From the NCBI RefSeq assembly GCF_900109095.1, contig NZ_FNYZ01000026.1:1-58740 (forward strand): a stretch of 58,740 nt of DNA, written 5' to 3'. A model generated the notes under the pieces. That model was not told the origin of the DNA. It ran no database searches and was given only the letters and a program-made list of their open reading frames with translations. The first letter of the stretch is position 1, and each line of letters opens with the position of its first letter. This DNA is from Sphingobium sp. AP50 (GTDB taxonomy: Bacteria > Pseudomonadota > Alphaproteobacteria > Sphingomonadales > Sphingomonadaceae). Below, in pieces: positions 46,653 through 54,941 of the stretch. A program made the position numbers and the translations under genes.

Positions 46653-47134
46653 CTTTGCGCCCTCTCTTCGATAACCGACGCCACAATGTTGAGCAGCGCT
46701 ATCTCGTCAGGAGACAACGCGCTGCAAAGCTCGGAGCGCGCCGCATAGCGCTGCTGATCGATAAAGGGCTCGACGTCATTCGCGACGAGAACGCCAGCCA
46801 TCTCGTTCAGTTTGCCCTTTGGCAAATGATAAGTTCGCGCGATCGCCCACACAGTGCGGGCATCGACGCGATAGAAAGGATCCTCTTCGATCGCTTGAGC
46901 GTCGCTTAACTCGATATCGACAGCCTCGGCGAACTGATCAACGGACAGGCCCTCGCGGCGGCGCAGAAGATGCACGAACTCGCCGAACGAAGGCGGCGGC
47001 TCGCTCGCCACGCCTTCCTCATTGTCGCCGGTGGCATTCGCCTCCGCCAAACCACGGCTCGCGCCGATCGGAACCTCGGCCTCCCCACCTAAGCGGGCCA
47101 GCCACCATTCCTTGCTCCTTTCAAATCGCATCAT
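46649..47134 (-). CDS. XRE-like helix-turn-helix regulator
   Basis: About 161 residues. The central HTH is FGEFVHLLRRREGLSVDQFAEAVDIELSDAQAIEEDPFYRVDARTVWAIARTYHLPKG, of Cro/C1 type. The N-terminal 45 residues (KEWWLARLGGEAE) and the C-terminal helices (LSPDEIALLNIVASVIEERAQR) are extra. ATG 47134 has AGGAG 5 nt upstream; 47131 is possible. It is the expected cleavage target of the ImmA/IrrE peptidase and a candidate repressor of the shared promoter region with CBASS. Confidence 0.82.
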   Translation of the reverse strand: MMRFERSKEWWLARLGGEAEVPIGASRGLAEANATGDNEEGVASEPPPSFGEFVHLLRRREGLSVDQFAEAVDIELSDAQAIEEDPFYRVDARTVWAIARTYHLPKGKLNEMAGVLVANDVEPFIDQQRYAARSELCSALSPDEIALLNIVASVIEERAQR

Positions 47135-47136
47135 CT

Positions 47137-47757
47137 TCACTCCTGCGCGATCAACGCTTGAGCAACGTCGGCGGTCATCTCGAAATAGCACAATTCTCCA
47201 TGCACCTCTGCGTCAGGACCAAAGTCTATCATACCAAGGTCCCGGTAAAAGCTTTCTGATTGCGGCAGCGAGTGGAGCCCCACTCGCCCCTTAAATTCCT
47301 GCTGATCGCTGAGCGCGGCCGCCGCTATCATCAGGATCAGCCCCGCACCCTTGAAACGCCGTTGCATGCCAACGATCGGCTGATTCCAAGGCGCAACCTC
47401 TAGATAGTCGACATAGGCGATCGGCCTACCTGCCGTGTCGGCTAAACGCGACTGCATAGTCGTGACATCGATCCGCATCATCGCCTGGGTCATACCATAA
47501 GCAGTGACGCAGAATGTCTCAAAACCGAGCAAACCGCTTTCTTCCACCTTCTCCGGCCAGCGCCAATGACCTGACTGGGGCCAGTCGGCTTTGGGTACGC
47601 CTTGCTCGTACAGAGTTGCCTTGATCGCGCCCAGCTCTGGCTGCCAGGCATTATGCCAGTCCAGCAGATGCGGCACGCCGATGCCGCAGACCAATTCAGC
47701 CGGGACGACATCTCCAGTCGCCACGTCACGAAGAAAGACGGGCGATGCGTCACTCAC
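47137..47757 (-). CDS. GNAT-like acetyltransferase
   Basis: A 206-residue protein. The acetyl-CoA loop is recognisable as MQRRFKGAGLIL, with Arg134-x-x-Gly137-x-Gly139, after the strand AYVDYLEVAPWN; the end (SFYRDLGMIDFG) is typical of GNAT proteins. The first 90 residues are unusual. It overlaps the RHH gene (ATGA), resembling TacA-TacT-type pairs, but is longer than TacT toxins. It could be a toxin or a modifier acting in the island. Confidence 0.72.
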   Translation of the reverse strand: MSDASPVFLRDVATGDVVPAELVCGIGVPHLLDWHNAWQPELGAIKATLYEQGVPKADWPQSGHWRWPEKVEESGLLGFETFCVTAYGMTQAMMRIDVTTMQSRLADTAGRPIAYVDYLEVAPWNQPIVGMQRRFKGAGLILMIAAAALSDQQEFKGRVGLHSLPQSESFYRDLGMIDFGPDAEVHGELCYFEMTADVAQALIAQE

Positions 47758-47963
47758 AGAAGCATCAGCTCGGCCTTGTCGCGCGTAACGTCATTCTCGA
47801 AGACAAGCTTGTCGCCTTTCTCCACGCGCGCGTCGAGCATCTGATACAGACGCAGCGCCTGACGCAATACCGCGGTCTTACTAAGATCCTTGCGCGCAGA
47901 CAGCTCCTCGAGCGCGCGCATCTCCGCATCGGTCAAGTTGAGTGTCATGGTCCGCTTAGACAT
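47754..47963 (-). CDS. RHH/CopG-like antitoxin-type protein
   Basis: A 69-residue ribbon-helix-helix protein: TMTLNLTDAEMRALEELSARKDLSKTAVLRQALRLYQMLD, followed by a charged tail (KGDKLVFENDV). GAGGAG lies 6 nt before ATG 47963 (47966 also possible). It is the first gene of the leftward operon and likely autoregulates through the AT-rich gap. Overlap with the GNAT gene suggests an antitoxin role. Confidence 0.82.
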   Translation of the reverse strand: MSKRTMTLNLTDAEMRALEELSARKDLSKTAVLRQALRLYQMLDARVEKGDKLVFENDVTRDKAELMLL

Positions 47964-48085
47964 CATATTCTCCTCGGCTGGTTCTCGATATGGAAGGAGC
48001 AGCCAGTTTGTCAATGATAGACGTTGATAAAATATGTATTGATTAGCTATTTTATGGCTATTATATCATATTTAAGGAGATAGCC
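47964..48085. promoter_or_regulatory. Shared AT-rich divergent promoter region
   Basis: The 122-bp gap between the RHH gene and the CD-NTase gene is strikingly AT-rich from 48010 to 48073. A weak rightward promoter can be drawn: TTGATT (48039-48044), 17 bp, TATATC (48062-48067). AAGGAG (48074-48079) serves the CD-NTase. GGCTAT and ATAGCC form an inverted pair. Regulators from the leftward operon could act on both directions here. Confidence 0.5.
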
Positions 48086-49057
48086 ATGAGTCGCGAATAT
48101 GTAAGCCATGGGGAAATAGCCCGCTTTGCAGACAGCCGGGTGAACCTCAAACGGGACGACGCGACGGAATTACGCGCCCAAGCCAACCGGCTGCGCGATA
48201 AACTCGAAGGCTATCTCGTTAACCATCCCGATTTCGGGCTGAAGAAAATGTTGCTTTCAGGTAGTCTGGCGAAGGGCACTGCGCTCAAGTCGATCAGCGA
48301 TATCGATGTCGCCTGCTATGTCGCCTCGGACTCGGCGCCGCATTCGATCCGTGATCTAATCGACTGGCTTGCCAAACGCCTTGAGACTGCTTTCCCGAAC
48401 TTCAAGCCGTCGCAGATCACCCGCAAGACCTATTCGGTCTCTGTCCAGTTCATCGCGACCGGCAATGAGGTAGACATTGTCCCGATCCTCTATTCGGGCG
48501 ATCCGCAGTGGCGCGGCGCGCTGGTCTCGCAAGATACTGGCGAGCAGCTCATGACGAGCGTGCCCATGCATCTAGACTTCATTCGCAAACGCAAGGCCGC
48601 TTGCCCCCAGCATTTCGCCCAGGTGGTACGTCTCATCAAGTTTTGGGCGGGCCTGCGCAAGCGTGAGGACATAACCGGAAATTTCCGATTCAAGTCGTTC
48701 ATGATTGAGCTGATTGTGGCACAGCTTGCCGATCGGGGTGTGTCGCTCAACGATTATCCCGAAGCGTTGCAGTCATTCTTCACCTACCTTGCTACTGACC
48801 AGCTACGGTCGGTGATAGCCTTCACTGATTATTATCCTGCGGGCACATGCCGATCGACGTCGGACCCGGTTCAAATCTGGGATCCGGTTAACTGCGAGAA
48901 CAATGTTGCCAAGCTATATACAACTACCAACCAAGCGCTGATCGTGGATGCCGCGATCGATGCCGGTGACGCGATCGACGCGGCGCTGCGTGCGATCTCC
49001 AAGAGCGAGACCATCCGTTACTGGCAGAAGGTCTTCGGACCGAGCTTCGACGCGTAG
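48086..49057 (+). CDS. CBASS CD-NTase (cGAS/DncV-like nucleotidyltransferase)
   Basis: A 323-residue oligonucleotide cyclase that makes a cyclic-nucleotide alarm signal on phage infection. The active site is complete: GS at 59-60 in LLSGSLAKGTALK, the metal ligands Asp72 and Asp74 in SDIDVACY, and the third Asp130 in VDIVPIL. The C-terminal helical domain (VVRLIKFWAGLRK, FMIELIVAQLA) is of the OAS/CD-NTase type. The next genes encode HORMA and TRIP13 proteins, which places it in type III CBASS, where the enzyme is switched on by HORMA binding. Confidence 0.93.
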   Translation: MSREYVSHGEIARFADSRVNLKRDDATELRAQANRLRDKLEGYLVNHPDFGLKKMLLSGSLAKGTALKSISDIDVACYVASDSAPHSIRDLIDWLAKRLETAFPNFKPSQITRKTYSVSVQFIATGNEVDIVPILYSGDPQWRGALVSQDTGEQLMTSVPMHLDFIRKRKAACPQHFAQVVRLIKFWAGLRKREDITGNFRFKSFMIELIVAQLADRGVSLNDYPEALQSFFTYLATDQLRSVIAFTDYYPAGTCRSTSDPVQIWDPVNCENNVAKLYTTTNQALIVDAAIDAGDAIDAALRAISKSETIRYWQKVFGPSFDA

Positions 49058-49067
49058 GAGTAAGGCG

Positions 49068-49577
49068 ATGAGCAGCTACACGAGCACAGAAACCAGCAGC
49101 TTCACGATCACGCACGCGCGCTACATCGCGTCGAAGGTCGCAACTGACCTAAAGCGCTTTCAGCGCTTCTACGGCGCGCCAAACGACGACTGGGTCGATC
49201 GCTACGAAGGCGAGCTCGCTGGGTTGCTCAAGCACGATGCGGTCGACAATGTCATCTACGGCTTCCAGCGTAATTCGCTCTGGACCCCGGCGTCAGTGCG
49301 CTACCGCGCGATCCCGGGTGGCTCGCTGATGGCCGACGATGATCCGGGCAAGATCAGACCGGGCATCGATGTCGGCGGCGCGCGATTTACCTCGTTTCTA
49401 AGCTATTCGAACCGTTGGTTTGATCTCACCCAGAACGAGCGTGAGCGCATCGAGGGCGCCCTTCCCATCCAGCGTACGATCAGCTCGCCGCCCGGGTTAG
49501 AAACCGGCGCTTGGAGCGACGACTTGAGCTATTCGGCGGGCGGCCGTGGACTCGGACGCAGTAGCGTGAGGACTTGA
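49068..49577 (+). CDS. Bacterial HORMA-domain protein (Cap7-like)
   Basis: A 169-residue protein that closely follows the bacterial HORMA pattern: FTITHARYIASKVATDLKRF, FYGAPNDDWVDRYEGELAGLLK, YGFQRNSLW, an ordered core and the C-terminal safety belt (LSYSAGGRGLGRSSVR). HORMA binds a closure-motif peptide and then activates the CD-NTase. ATG 49068 is preceded by TAGGAG. Only one HORMA gene is present. It overlaps the TRIP13 gene by one base. Confidence 0.9.
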   Translation: MSSYTSTETSSFTITHARYIASKVATDLKRFQRFYGAPNDDWVDRYEGELAGLLKHDAVDNVIYGFQRNSLWTPASVRYRAIPGGSLMADDDPGKIRPGIDVGGARFTSFLSYSNRWFDLTQNERERIEGALPIQRTISSPPGLETGAWSDDLSYSAGGRGLGRSSVRT

Positions 49578-50515
49578 TGATGAGCGAACGCATAACGATC
49601 GGCGAATTGTTCGACCGCCGTCTTGAATTTCCCGATCTGGATGCCCGGCGGAGACTTGTCCGCCTTGTCGGTATCGACGACACCAAGGCGCGGCTGACCA
49701 AGATGCTCGGCATTCTTGTTAATCCCGCTGGCCCCCGCGCTTGGGCCGCCAAGCACCATCCCGATGCGCAGGTGTTGCTCGACTACGTCGCGCGCCGCCC
49801 GCCGCTAGTGATCCTCGCTGGCGATGTCGGCTCAGGTAAGACTGAGCTTGCTGAGACAATCGGCGACGCGATCGCACGCCAGGAGGACATTCCGGTCACC
49901 CTCTATCCGCTCAGCCTCTCGACGCGGGGCAGTGGAAAGGTCGGCGAGATGACGCGGCTTGTGTCCGCCGCCTTCGACCTGACGCTAGAGGCGGCCACTA
50001 AGCTGCAGCGCAGCGATGGCCGCGCCTCGGGCGGTATCATTCTTCTCGTCGATGAGGCGGATGCGCTCACGCAGAGCCGTGAGGACGCTCAGATGCACCA
50101 TGAGGATCGCGCCGGCGTCAACGCTTTCATCCGAGGAGTCGACCAGCTGGCAGCCAAGCGTGTTCCCGCTGCGGTGATTTTATGCACGAACCGCCTCTCC
50201 GCGATCGACCCGGCCGTCCAACGGCGCGCAGCCGATATCTTTGCGTTTCATCGCCCGAATGCAGACCAGCGTCGCGCAGTGCTTGAAGGAGCGCTCGGCG
50301 AAGCTGGCCTGCGCTCTGGAGACATCGAAAGCATCGTTGCTGTGACCGGGCAGGATCGCAGCCGTCCAGGCTTTACCTATTCCGACCTGACGCAGCGACT
50401 AATCCCGACACTTGTCCTCGATGCGTATCCCGATCGGCCCATCACCGCCGCGCGATCTCTGGAGTTGGCAAAGTCGATATGCCCAACGCCTCCATTCAAG
50501 GATGCAGCCGTATGA
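49577..50515 (+). CDS. TRIP13/Pch2-like AAA+ ATPase (Cap6-like)
   Basis: A 312-residue AAA+ protein. Walker A is GDVGSGKT (82-89), Walker B is IILLVDEAD with Asp159-Glu160, and a sensor-1-like LCTN and an arginine-finger region (RRAADIFAFHRP) follow. TRIP13 remodels HORMA from closed to open form and so turns CBASS signalling off. ATG 49577 directly follows the HORMA stop (TGATG arrangement); 49580 is possible. Confidence 0.9.
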   Translation: MMSERITIGELFDRRLEFPDLDARRRLVRLVGIDDTKARLTKMLGILVNPAGPRAWAAKHHPDAQVLLDYVARRPPLVILAGDVGSGKTELAETIGDAIARQEDIPVTLYPLSLSTRGSGKVGEMTRLVSAAFDLTLEAATKLQRSDGRASGGIILLVDEADALTQSREDAQMHHEDRAGVNAFIRGVDQLAAKRVPAAVILCTNRLSAIDPAVQRRAADIFAFHRPNADQRRAVLEGALGEAGLRSGDIESIVAVTGQDRSRPGFTYSDLTQRLIPTLVLDAYPDRPITAARSLELAKSICPTPPFKDAAV

Positions 50516-50545
50516 GCGGGTTATTCGCCAGCAGGGGATGTTAGC

Positions 50546-52057
50546 ATGGCGGAAGCCGTCACTGCTCGCTGGCATGGCGACAATTACCAATCCCGAGTAT
50601 TCTGGGATAACGCTCTCAACCTGCTCGACGACACCTCGTGTGTTGTCGAGGTCACATTTGAGGCAAACGGGCCCAAGTCCTTTGACGACGTAGTAATCAA
50701 ATACGACCCGCCGGTCGCACGTTCGGGACCCGATCGAATTCATGCAGACTATCACCAGGTCAAATATCATGTCGATCGCGGTGGTCACTTCGGCTATGAA
50801 GACTTCACCGATCCGAAGTTCATCGGCGCCACCACGTTCTCTCTCCTCCAGCGTCTGCGCGACGCCCAGTTGCACGCCAGCGCTCCGTCACTCTTCACAT
50901 TTCTCACGACATATCGGGTCTCGCCCACCGATCCATTGGCGCGGTTAATTTCGGGCAACGATCGCACATTGATGCTCGAGAAACTGTTCGACGGTACGAA
51001 AGACGGCAGTCGAATGGGCAAGATCAGGAAGTGCTGGCGGGAGCATCTCGGACTCACCGACGATGGTGCGCTGAGAGAGGTCCTACGTGGATTTCGGATC
51101 GTCGACGGGCATCGTTCACTCGAGGAATTGCGCTCACAAATCAACCTCAAAGCCAAGGTCGTAGGCATGCTGACATGCAATGCGGCCGACTCTGATTTTC
51201 GGTACGACGAGCTTGCGCGTCAGCTCAAGTCGCGCGGCCTTGCCGCGTTCACAAGCGAGTCTCTTCTCCGCCTTGCCCGAGAAGAAGGCCTGCTCGACGG
51301 CACTCAGAAAGCTGCGGATCTTTATTCACCGATCGCAATCCGGAGTTTCCTTGGTCCTGCTTCAGACCTGACCGGCGCAAGCGGCGAGAATGCCTTGTCG
51401 CTCGTAGACGATTTCCGCCAACGCTACATCCAAGAAGGCCTCGACTGGCAGCGAGACATTCGCCCACGTGTCGAGACGTTTCTCGCCGCCGCAGCCACCC
51501 GCTCGCGTCATATGAGGCTCATTCTTGATGCGCATGCGTCGATCGCCTTTCTCGCGGGAACTGTTCTTGACGTGAAGTCAGGCATTGACGTGCAGCTTAT
51601 TCAGAAGGGCCGTGTGGGCGCCCGCATCTGGCAAGCGGATGATCAGACCACCGGCCCCCGCTTCGACGAAGCAGTTATGATGTCCGGCAGTGGACGCGAC
51701 GTCGCCGTTCTGCTCAGCGCCGCGCAGGACGTAAATCCTCAGGCCCGCGCGTATATCGCAAAGGCGTCACTCAAGATCGGCACGATGATAGATTTCTCGT
51801 TCAGTAGCGGCCCAGGTCAACAAAGCATCTCCGGTGGTGCCCATGGCGCCTCACTGGCTGAGCAAGTTGCTAACGCCGTGCGGCGGGCCAAGGCTACGGA
51901 TCCAGATGCAGTCGTGCATCTGTTCGCTTCGGTGCCCAACAGCATTCTGTTCTACCTTGGCCAACAGCACCAGGCGATCGCGCCGTGTATCGTCTACGAG
52001 TTTGACTTCGACCGGCGTGGCGACAAAACCTACCATCCTTCGTTCATAATGGACTGA
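50546..52057 (+). CDS. CBASS effector: nuclease-SAVED protein (Cap4-like)
   Basis: A 503-residue two-domain effector. The N-terminal domain has the Cap4/DUF4297 nuclease pattern: SFDDVVIKYD with an acidic residue at 47-48, then YHQVKYH with Gln71-x-Lys73. The C-terminal part (about 330-500) is a SAVED sensor domain: IAFLAGTVLDVKSGIDVQL, ARIWQAD, AVLLSAAQDV, and VVHLFASVPNSILFYLGQQ. Binding of the cyclic oligonucleotide to SAVED should activate DNA degradation and cell death. It follows the ATPase gene by 30 nt and closes the CBASS operon. Confidence 0.88.
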   Translation: MAEAVTARWHGDNYQSRVFWDNALNLLDDTSCVVEVTFEANGPKSFDDVVIKYDPPVARSGPDRIHADYHQVKYHVDRGGHFGYEDFTDPKFIGATTFSLLQRLRDAQLHASAPSLFTFLTTYRVSPTDPLARLISGNDRTLMLEKLFDGTKDGSRMGKIRKCWREHLGLTDDGALREVLRGFRIVDGHRSLEELRSQINLKAKVVGMLTCNAADSDFRYDELARQLKSRGLAAFTSESLLRLAREEGLLDGTQKAADLYSPIAIRSFLGPASDLTGASGENALSLVDDFRQRYIQEGLDWQRDIRPRVETFLAAAATRSRHMRLILDAHASIAFLAGTVLDVKSGIDVQLIQKGRVGARIWQADDQTTGPRFDEAVMMSGSGRDVAVLLSAAQDVNPQARAYIAKASLKIGTMIDFSFSSGPGQQSISGGAHGASLAEQVANAVRRAKATDPDAVVHLFASVPNSILFYLGQQHQAIAPCIVYEFDFDRRGDKTYHPSFIMD

Positions 52058-52395
52058 ACAATCCGCGCGAATTTCACTCTCCCCGCTGCATGGCATAGCA
52101 GATCGCAGTTAGCCGGAGGCGTATTTTGGTTGATTGAAATTCGGCCCTTGCCACTTGATCTATCGTTACCAATCAAAGCGCTTTTAGTCCGCTTTCTCCT
52201 AGTTGCGATAGCAGACGCTCATCATCTCCTTCCTTCCGCGCCAGATGCCGGGGGTATCGGTGATCGACGGCTATCTCGCCGCACTCGTCGTATCGCCCCG
52301 GATCATTCCTCCCAAAGACCGCACGATCTTCCAGCGGTATAGCCAGACTGGCGCTACCCTGTGCCGACCCTTTGTCGCAGTTCAGCGACCAAATC
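52058..52395. other. No recognisable gene after CBASS
   Basis: A 338-bp stretch after the effector. A leftward frame is open but lacks family features. It may be the eroded 3' end of the fragment at 52396-52912. Confidence 0.4.
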
Positions 52396-52912
52396 TCACT
52401 TCCCAGCAGCAGCCAGTCCGCTAAAGCACCGAGCCCCGCAGTGAAGGCGGCGAATAAGCGCGCCTTCCGCCATTGCAGTTGCCCGACGCGGGTCTTCCTT
52501 GACCAGAGGCCGGATCGCCTCTTCGTTCCAATCACGGCGATGCTTGATGTCGAGAACAGCGTGGAGATCGAAATAACGGCGCTCGGAACCACTTAAACCG
52601 ATCCGGCGCAAGCCTTTTGCTGTATGCGCCGCCCGTGAACGCGGCCTCCTCCTCTAGGACTGTCGATTTCCCGATGCCGGGCTCCCCGAGAAGAACAACG
52701 AAGGGGATGTCTCGAATGGAACTGAGGCGTTGAGGAGCCGCCATCTCCCGGCGGTTTGGAGCAACGACGCGGATCCAGCGATCCAGCCCGGGATCGGCCA
52801 CCTCTGCGGCGGCGCTTCCGACTGGTGGCCTTTGTTTCCCGGAGGCGCGGCGCAGGACTCCGCGCACGCTGGTGAGCGCCTTAGAGATTATACCTGAGAG
52901 CCTTTTGAACAT
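52396..52912 (-). pseudogene. Chimeric remnant: NACHT-like N-terminus joined to a redox-enzyme fragment
   Basis: From 52912 the frame encodes MFKRLSGIISKALTSVRGVL and a P-loop in IPFVVLLGEPGIGKSTVLEE (residues 76-84), as at the start of NACHT/STAND defence proteins. Near 52630 the coherent reading moves to another frame, RRYFDLHAVLDIKHRRDW and AMAEGALIRRL, which resembles the C-terminus of iron-containing redox (heme-oxygenase-like) enzymes with its HxxxDxxH pattern. Both genes are truncated. Confidence 0.5.
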
Positions 52913-52982
52913 CGCTTCAGCCTACTCCGGCCTGTTGAGGTTGCCCACCGACGGCAGGACGATTGCGTCGAAGTCCTTTCGG

Positions 52983-53667
52983 TCAAAGTCCTAGCAGATG
53001 CCTCGCCAGTCCCATGTTCTGAGCATACTCGACCTTGAGGGGCGAAAACTCGGCGGCGATCTCAGGCTTGAGATGCTTCCTGTCGACCAGATACTCGTTG
53101 AGGTTGGACGAGAGGAACACGATCGGCGCGGTAGTGCCGGCGGCGCGGAGGGCCGAAGCCAGCTCGAGCACAGTTTCGTAGACCAGACAATCCTTGGAGG
53201 ATTCCTTCGCGCGAGTTGCGGGTGGGGTGGCTGTGTTGACGCGGGCGAACGCCTTGGCCGGTGCGTCATGGCCCGGCCTGAATGTCTGCATGCGGGCTAG
53301 CCAGCGCCCGACGATGGACCGGGCGCGTTCGACGTGGTCGTCCCGATGGGCGAGGTTCACAAGATTGACGCTGCCGTATACCGCATCTAGCGAGTTTATG
53401 CGACCAAGCTGTTCTCGCACCTTCTTGATGGCGCGTTCCGCCTCCTCCTGCGTCGAGGCGTCGTGGTCTTTAAATTCGGTCACGACCTGCTCGGGGAGGA
53501 AGCATCAGCCTTCCCGCTTCCGCCGCATTCAGCAATTCCAGACCGGCGATCCGGTCCGGAACTCGCATCGTATCCCTCGAAGGGTCGCGCATGACGTCGA
53601 GAAGCGAGCACGTGTCGAAGCACAGCACCGGTTCGGACGAAGCTACGAGACTCGCGGCCGAGATCAT
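52983..53667 (-). pseudogene. PIN-like nuclease gene with single frameshift
   Basis: ATG 53667 opens MISAASLVASSEPVLCFDTCSLLDVM, a PIN-type start with Asp in DTCS, up to AAEAGRLML. A one-base excess near 53490-53500 moves the reading into LPEQVVTEFKDHDASTQEEA, VYGSVNLVNLAHRDD, then VFLSSNLNEYLV and PLKVEYAQNMGLARHLL. Total length is 685 nt (228 codons plus one base). It starts 5 nt after the stop of the upstream gene. Reassessment of the run at the shift would show whether it is real. Confidence 0.75.
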
Positions 53668-53672
53668 CCGGA

Positions 53673-54329
53673 TCAATGCTCGTCGTAGTAGGTGAGCAGC
53701 GCGACCGCGTTCTGATAGTAGCTGGCGAGGCTGTAGGCGGTTTCCTCGTCCCAGCCGTCCGCCTCGCGCAGCCAACGGGCGAGGATTTCGACGTCGATCT
53801 CCTTTCCCGAACGATGGGACGCGACCACGAAGTCGAACCAGCGCCGCTCGTCCATCGGATGGCTCGCCCCGGTCGACTTGTTCGCGGCCGCCGAGAATCG
53901 CCGCAGCCGGGTTGCGACATCCTCGCTCGTCCAGTCCTCCAACGACTGGCTGCCCGACGACAGCTGGATTGCGACCTCCAGACGATCGCAGACCGGACGG
54001 GCGACGCGATCGACGAAATCCTCGAGGATGGAGTTGTACTCCGTGAAGGAAAGGCTGCGCGTCTCGAGAGGGACAATGTTCGGCACGTAGTAGCCGCCAT
54101 CCCTTCCCCACAAGGTGAGGCTCGCCGCCGGAAGTTGTCCAGTGGAAACGCGCCGGAACAATAGCACGTCCTCAGTGGTGACCGCGTTGCGCCTGATCTC
54201 ATCGGCGCGCTTCGCGTGGTAGAGCCAAGGATCGACCGCGGCCTCGATGAGCGCGATCCGTAGCCCTTTGAGGGCGCCGAACGGCACCCCTAGGCTCATA
54301 TCGCGAAACATCTCGATTCCGTCAGCCAT
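53673..54329 (-). CDS. Unknown protein paired with the PIN-like gene
   Basis: A 218-residue, mostly helical protein: MADGIEMFRDMSLGVPFGALKG, LLFRRVSTGQLPAASLTLWG, VCDRLEVAIQLSSGSQSLEDW, EIDVEILARWLREADGWDEETAYSLASYYQNAVALL. No family is recognised. GGGGA precedes ATG 54329. Tight spacing with the PIN-like gene (5 nt) suggests a toxin-antitoxin or defence pair. Confidence 0.65.
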   Translation of the reverse strand: MADGIEMFRDMSLGVPFGALKGLRIALIEAAVDPWLYHAKRADEIRRNAVTTEDVLLFRRVSTGQLPAASLTLWGRDGGYYVPNIVPLETRSLSFTEYNSILEDFVDRVARPVCDRLEVAIQLSSGSQSLEDWTSEDVATRLRRFSAAANKSTGASHPMDERRWFDFVVASHRSGKEIDVEILARWLREADGWDEETAYSLASYYQNAVALLTYYDEH

Positions 54330-54589
54330 TTGCGTTTCCCCTACAACTGATGACCTCCTAGCCGGTAGAGCTGCTTCTCGCACGCGTAATCGACGCGGAT
54401 TCAAAGCGGCAGCAACCCAATACTGCACAGGGTAATTTATCGATCTAGTGCTTTCCAACGTCTGGTAAGTCGACCGACGCTCCTTCAAAATTGCCTAGCC
54501 GGAACGTCCGTTTTGGCGAGTAGGGGGGCGACAGGTGCCAGTAGGCCGCCGGCCAGACATCCTCCTTCAGTAACGCGGGAGGCTATGCA

Positions 54590-54800
54590 GGCGAACATCG
54601 GGTTCAGGGAGCACCGGACGTTTGAGCTGCCCCGCTGGATCGACCGCTTTGTCGAAGGGTTTCGGGCGCCGGCAGGCGTACGAAAGTCTCACATGTACGA
54701 CCCGCGGGGGCCTCAGGCGATAGGCTATGGGGATTTCGGGTCGGCGCCGTTTCGCGGACTGGCACAATCGCCGGTAGGGTGCGATGGACGGGAACCAGGC
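54590..54800. repeat. IS91-type terminal region, copy C
   Basis: A diverged relative of the regions at 20240 and 39860. Retained blocks include GCGAACATCGGG, TTTGTCGAAGGGTTTCGGGC, GCGTACGAAA, ACCCGCGGG and TAGGCTATGGG in the same order. It lies just beyond the 3' end of the IS91-like transposase gene. The gap 54330-54589 has no gene. Confidence 0.5.
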
Positions 54801-54941
54801 GGTCGGCATTTTGTCCGGGGCGGGCAGCATAATCGGTGCGTGCTGCCATCATTCTGGTCGTGAGCGGCGGCATGGATCGCTTCCAGCGCAAGCGCCGTGA
54901 TTTCCTGCCACGACGCTTTGACAGGATGGATATGGAGCAGT

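Noticed and set aside
47137..47963. Plain TacA-TacT toxin-antitoxin assignment for the RHH/GNAT pair
   Set aside because: The GNAT protein is longer, with an unfamiliar N-terminal 90 residues, and the genes continue into XRE and ImmA/IrrE; the name was not assigned.
54365..54425. Weak tRNA-like word order (GGTAGAGCTGC then GGATTCAAA)
   Set aside because: No paired acceptor stem or consistent D, anticodon and T arms could be drawn; not enough for a tRNA or attachment-site call.
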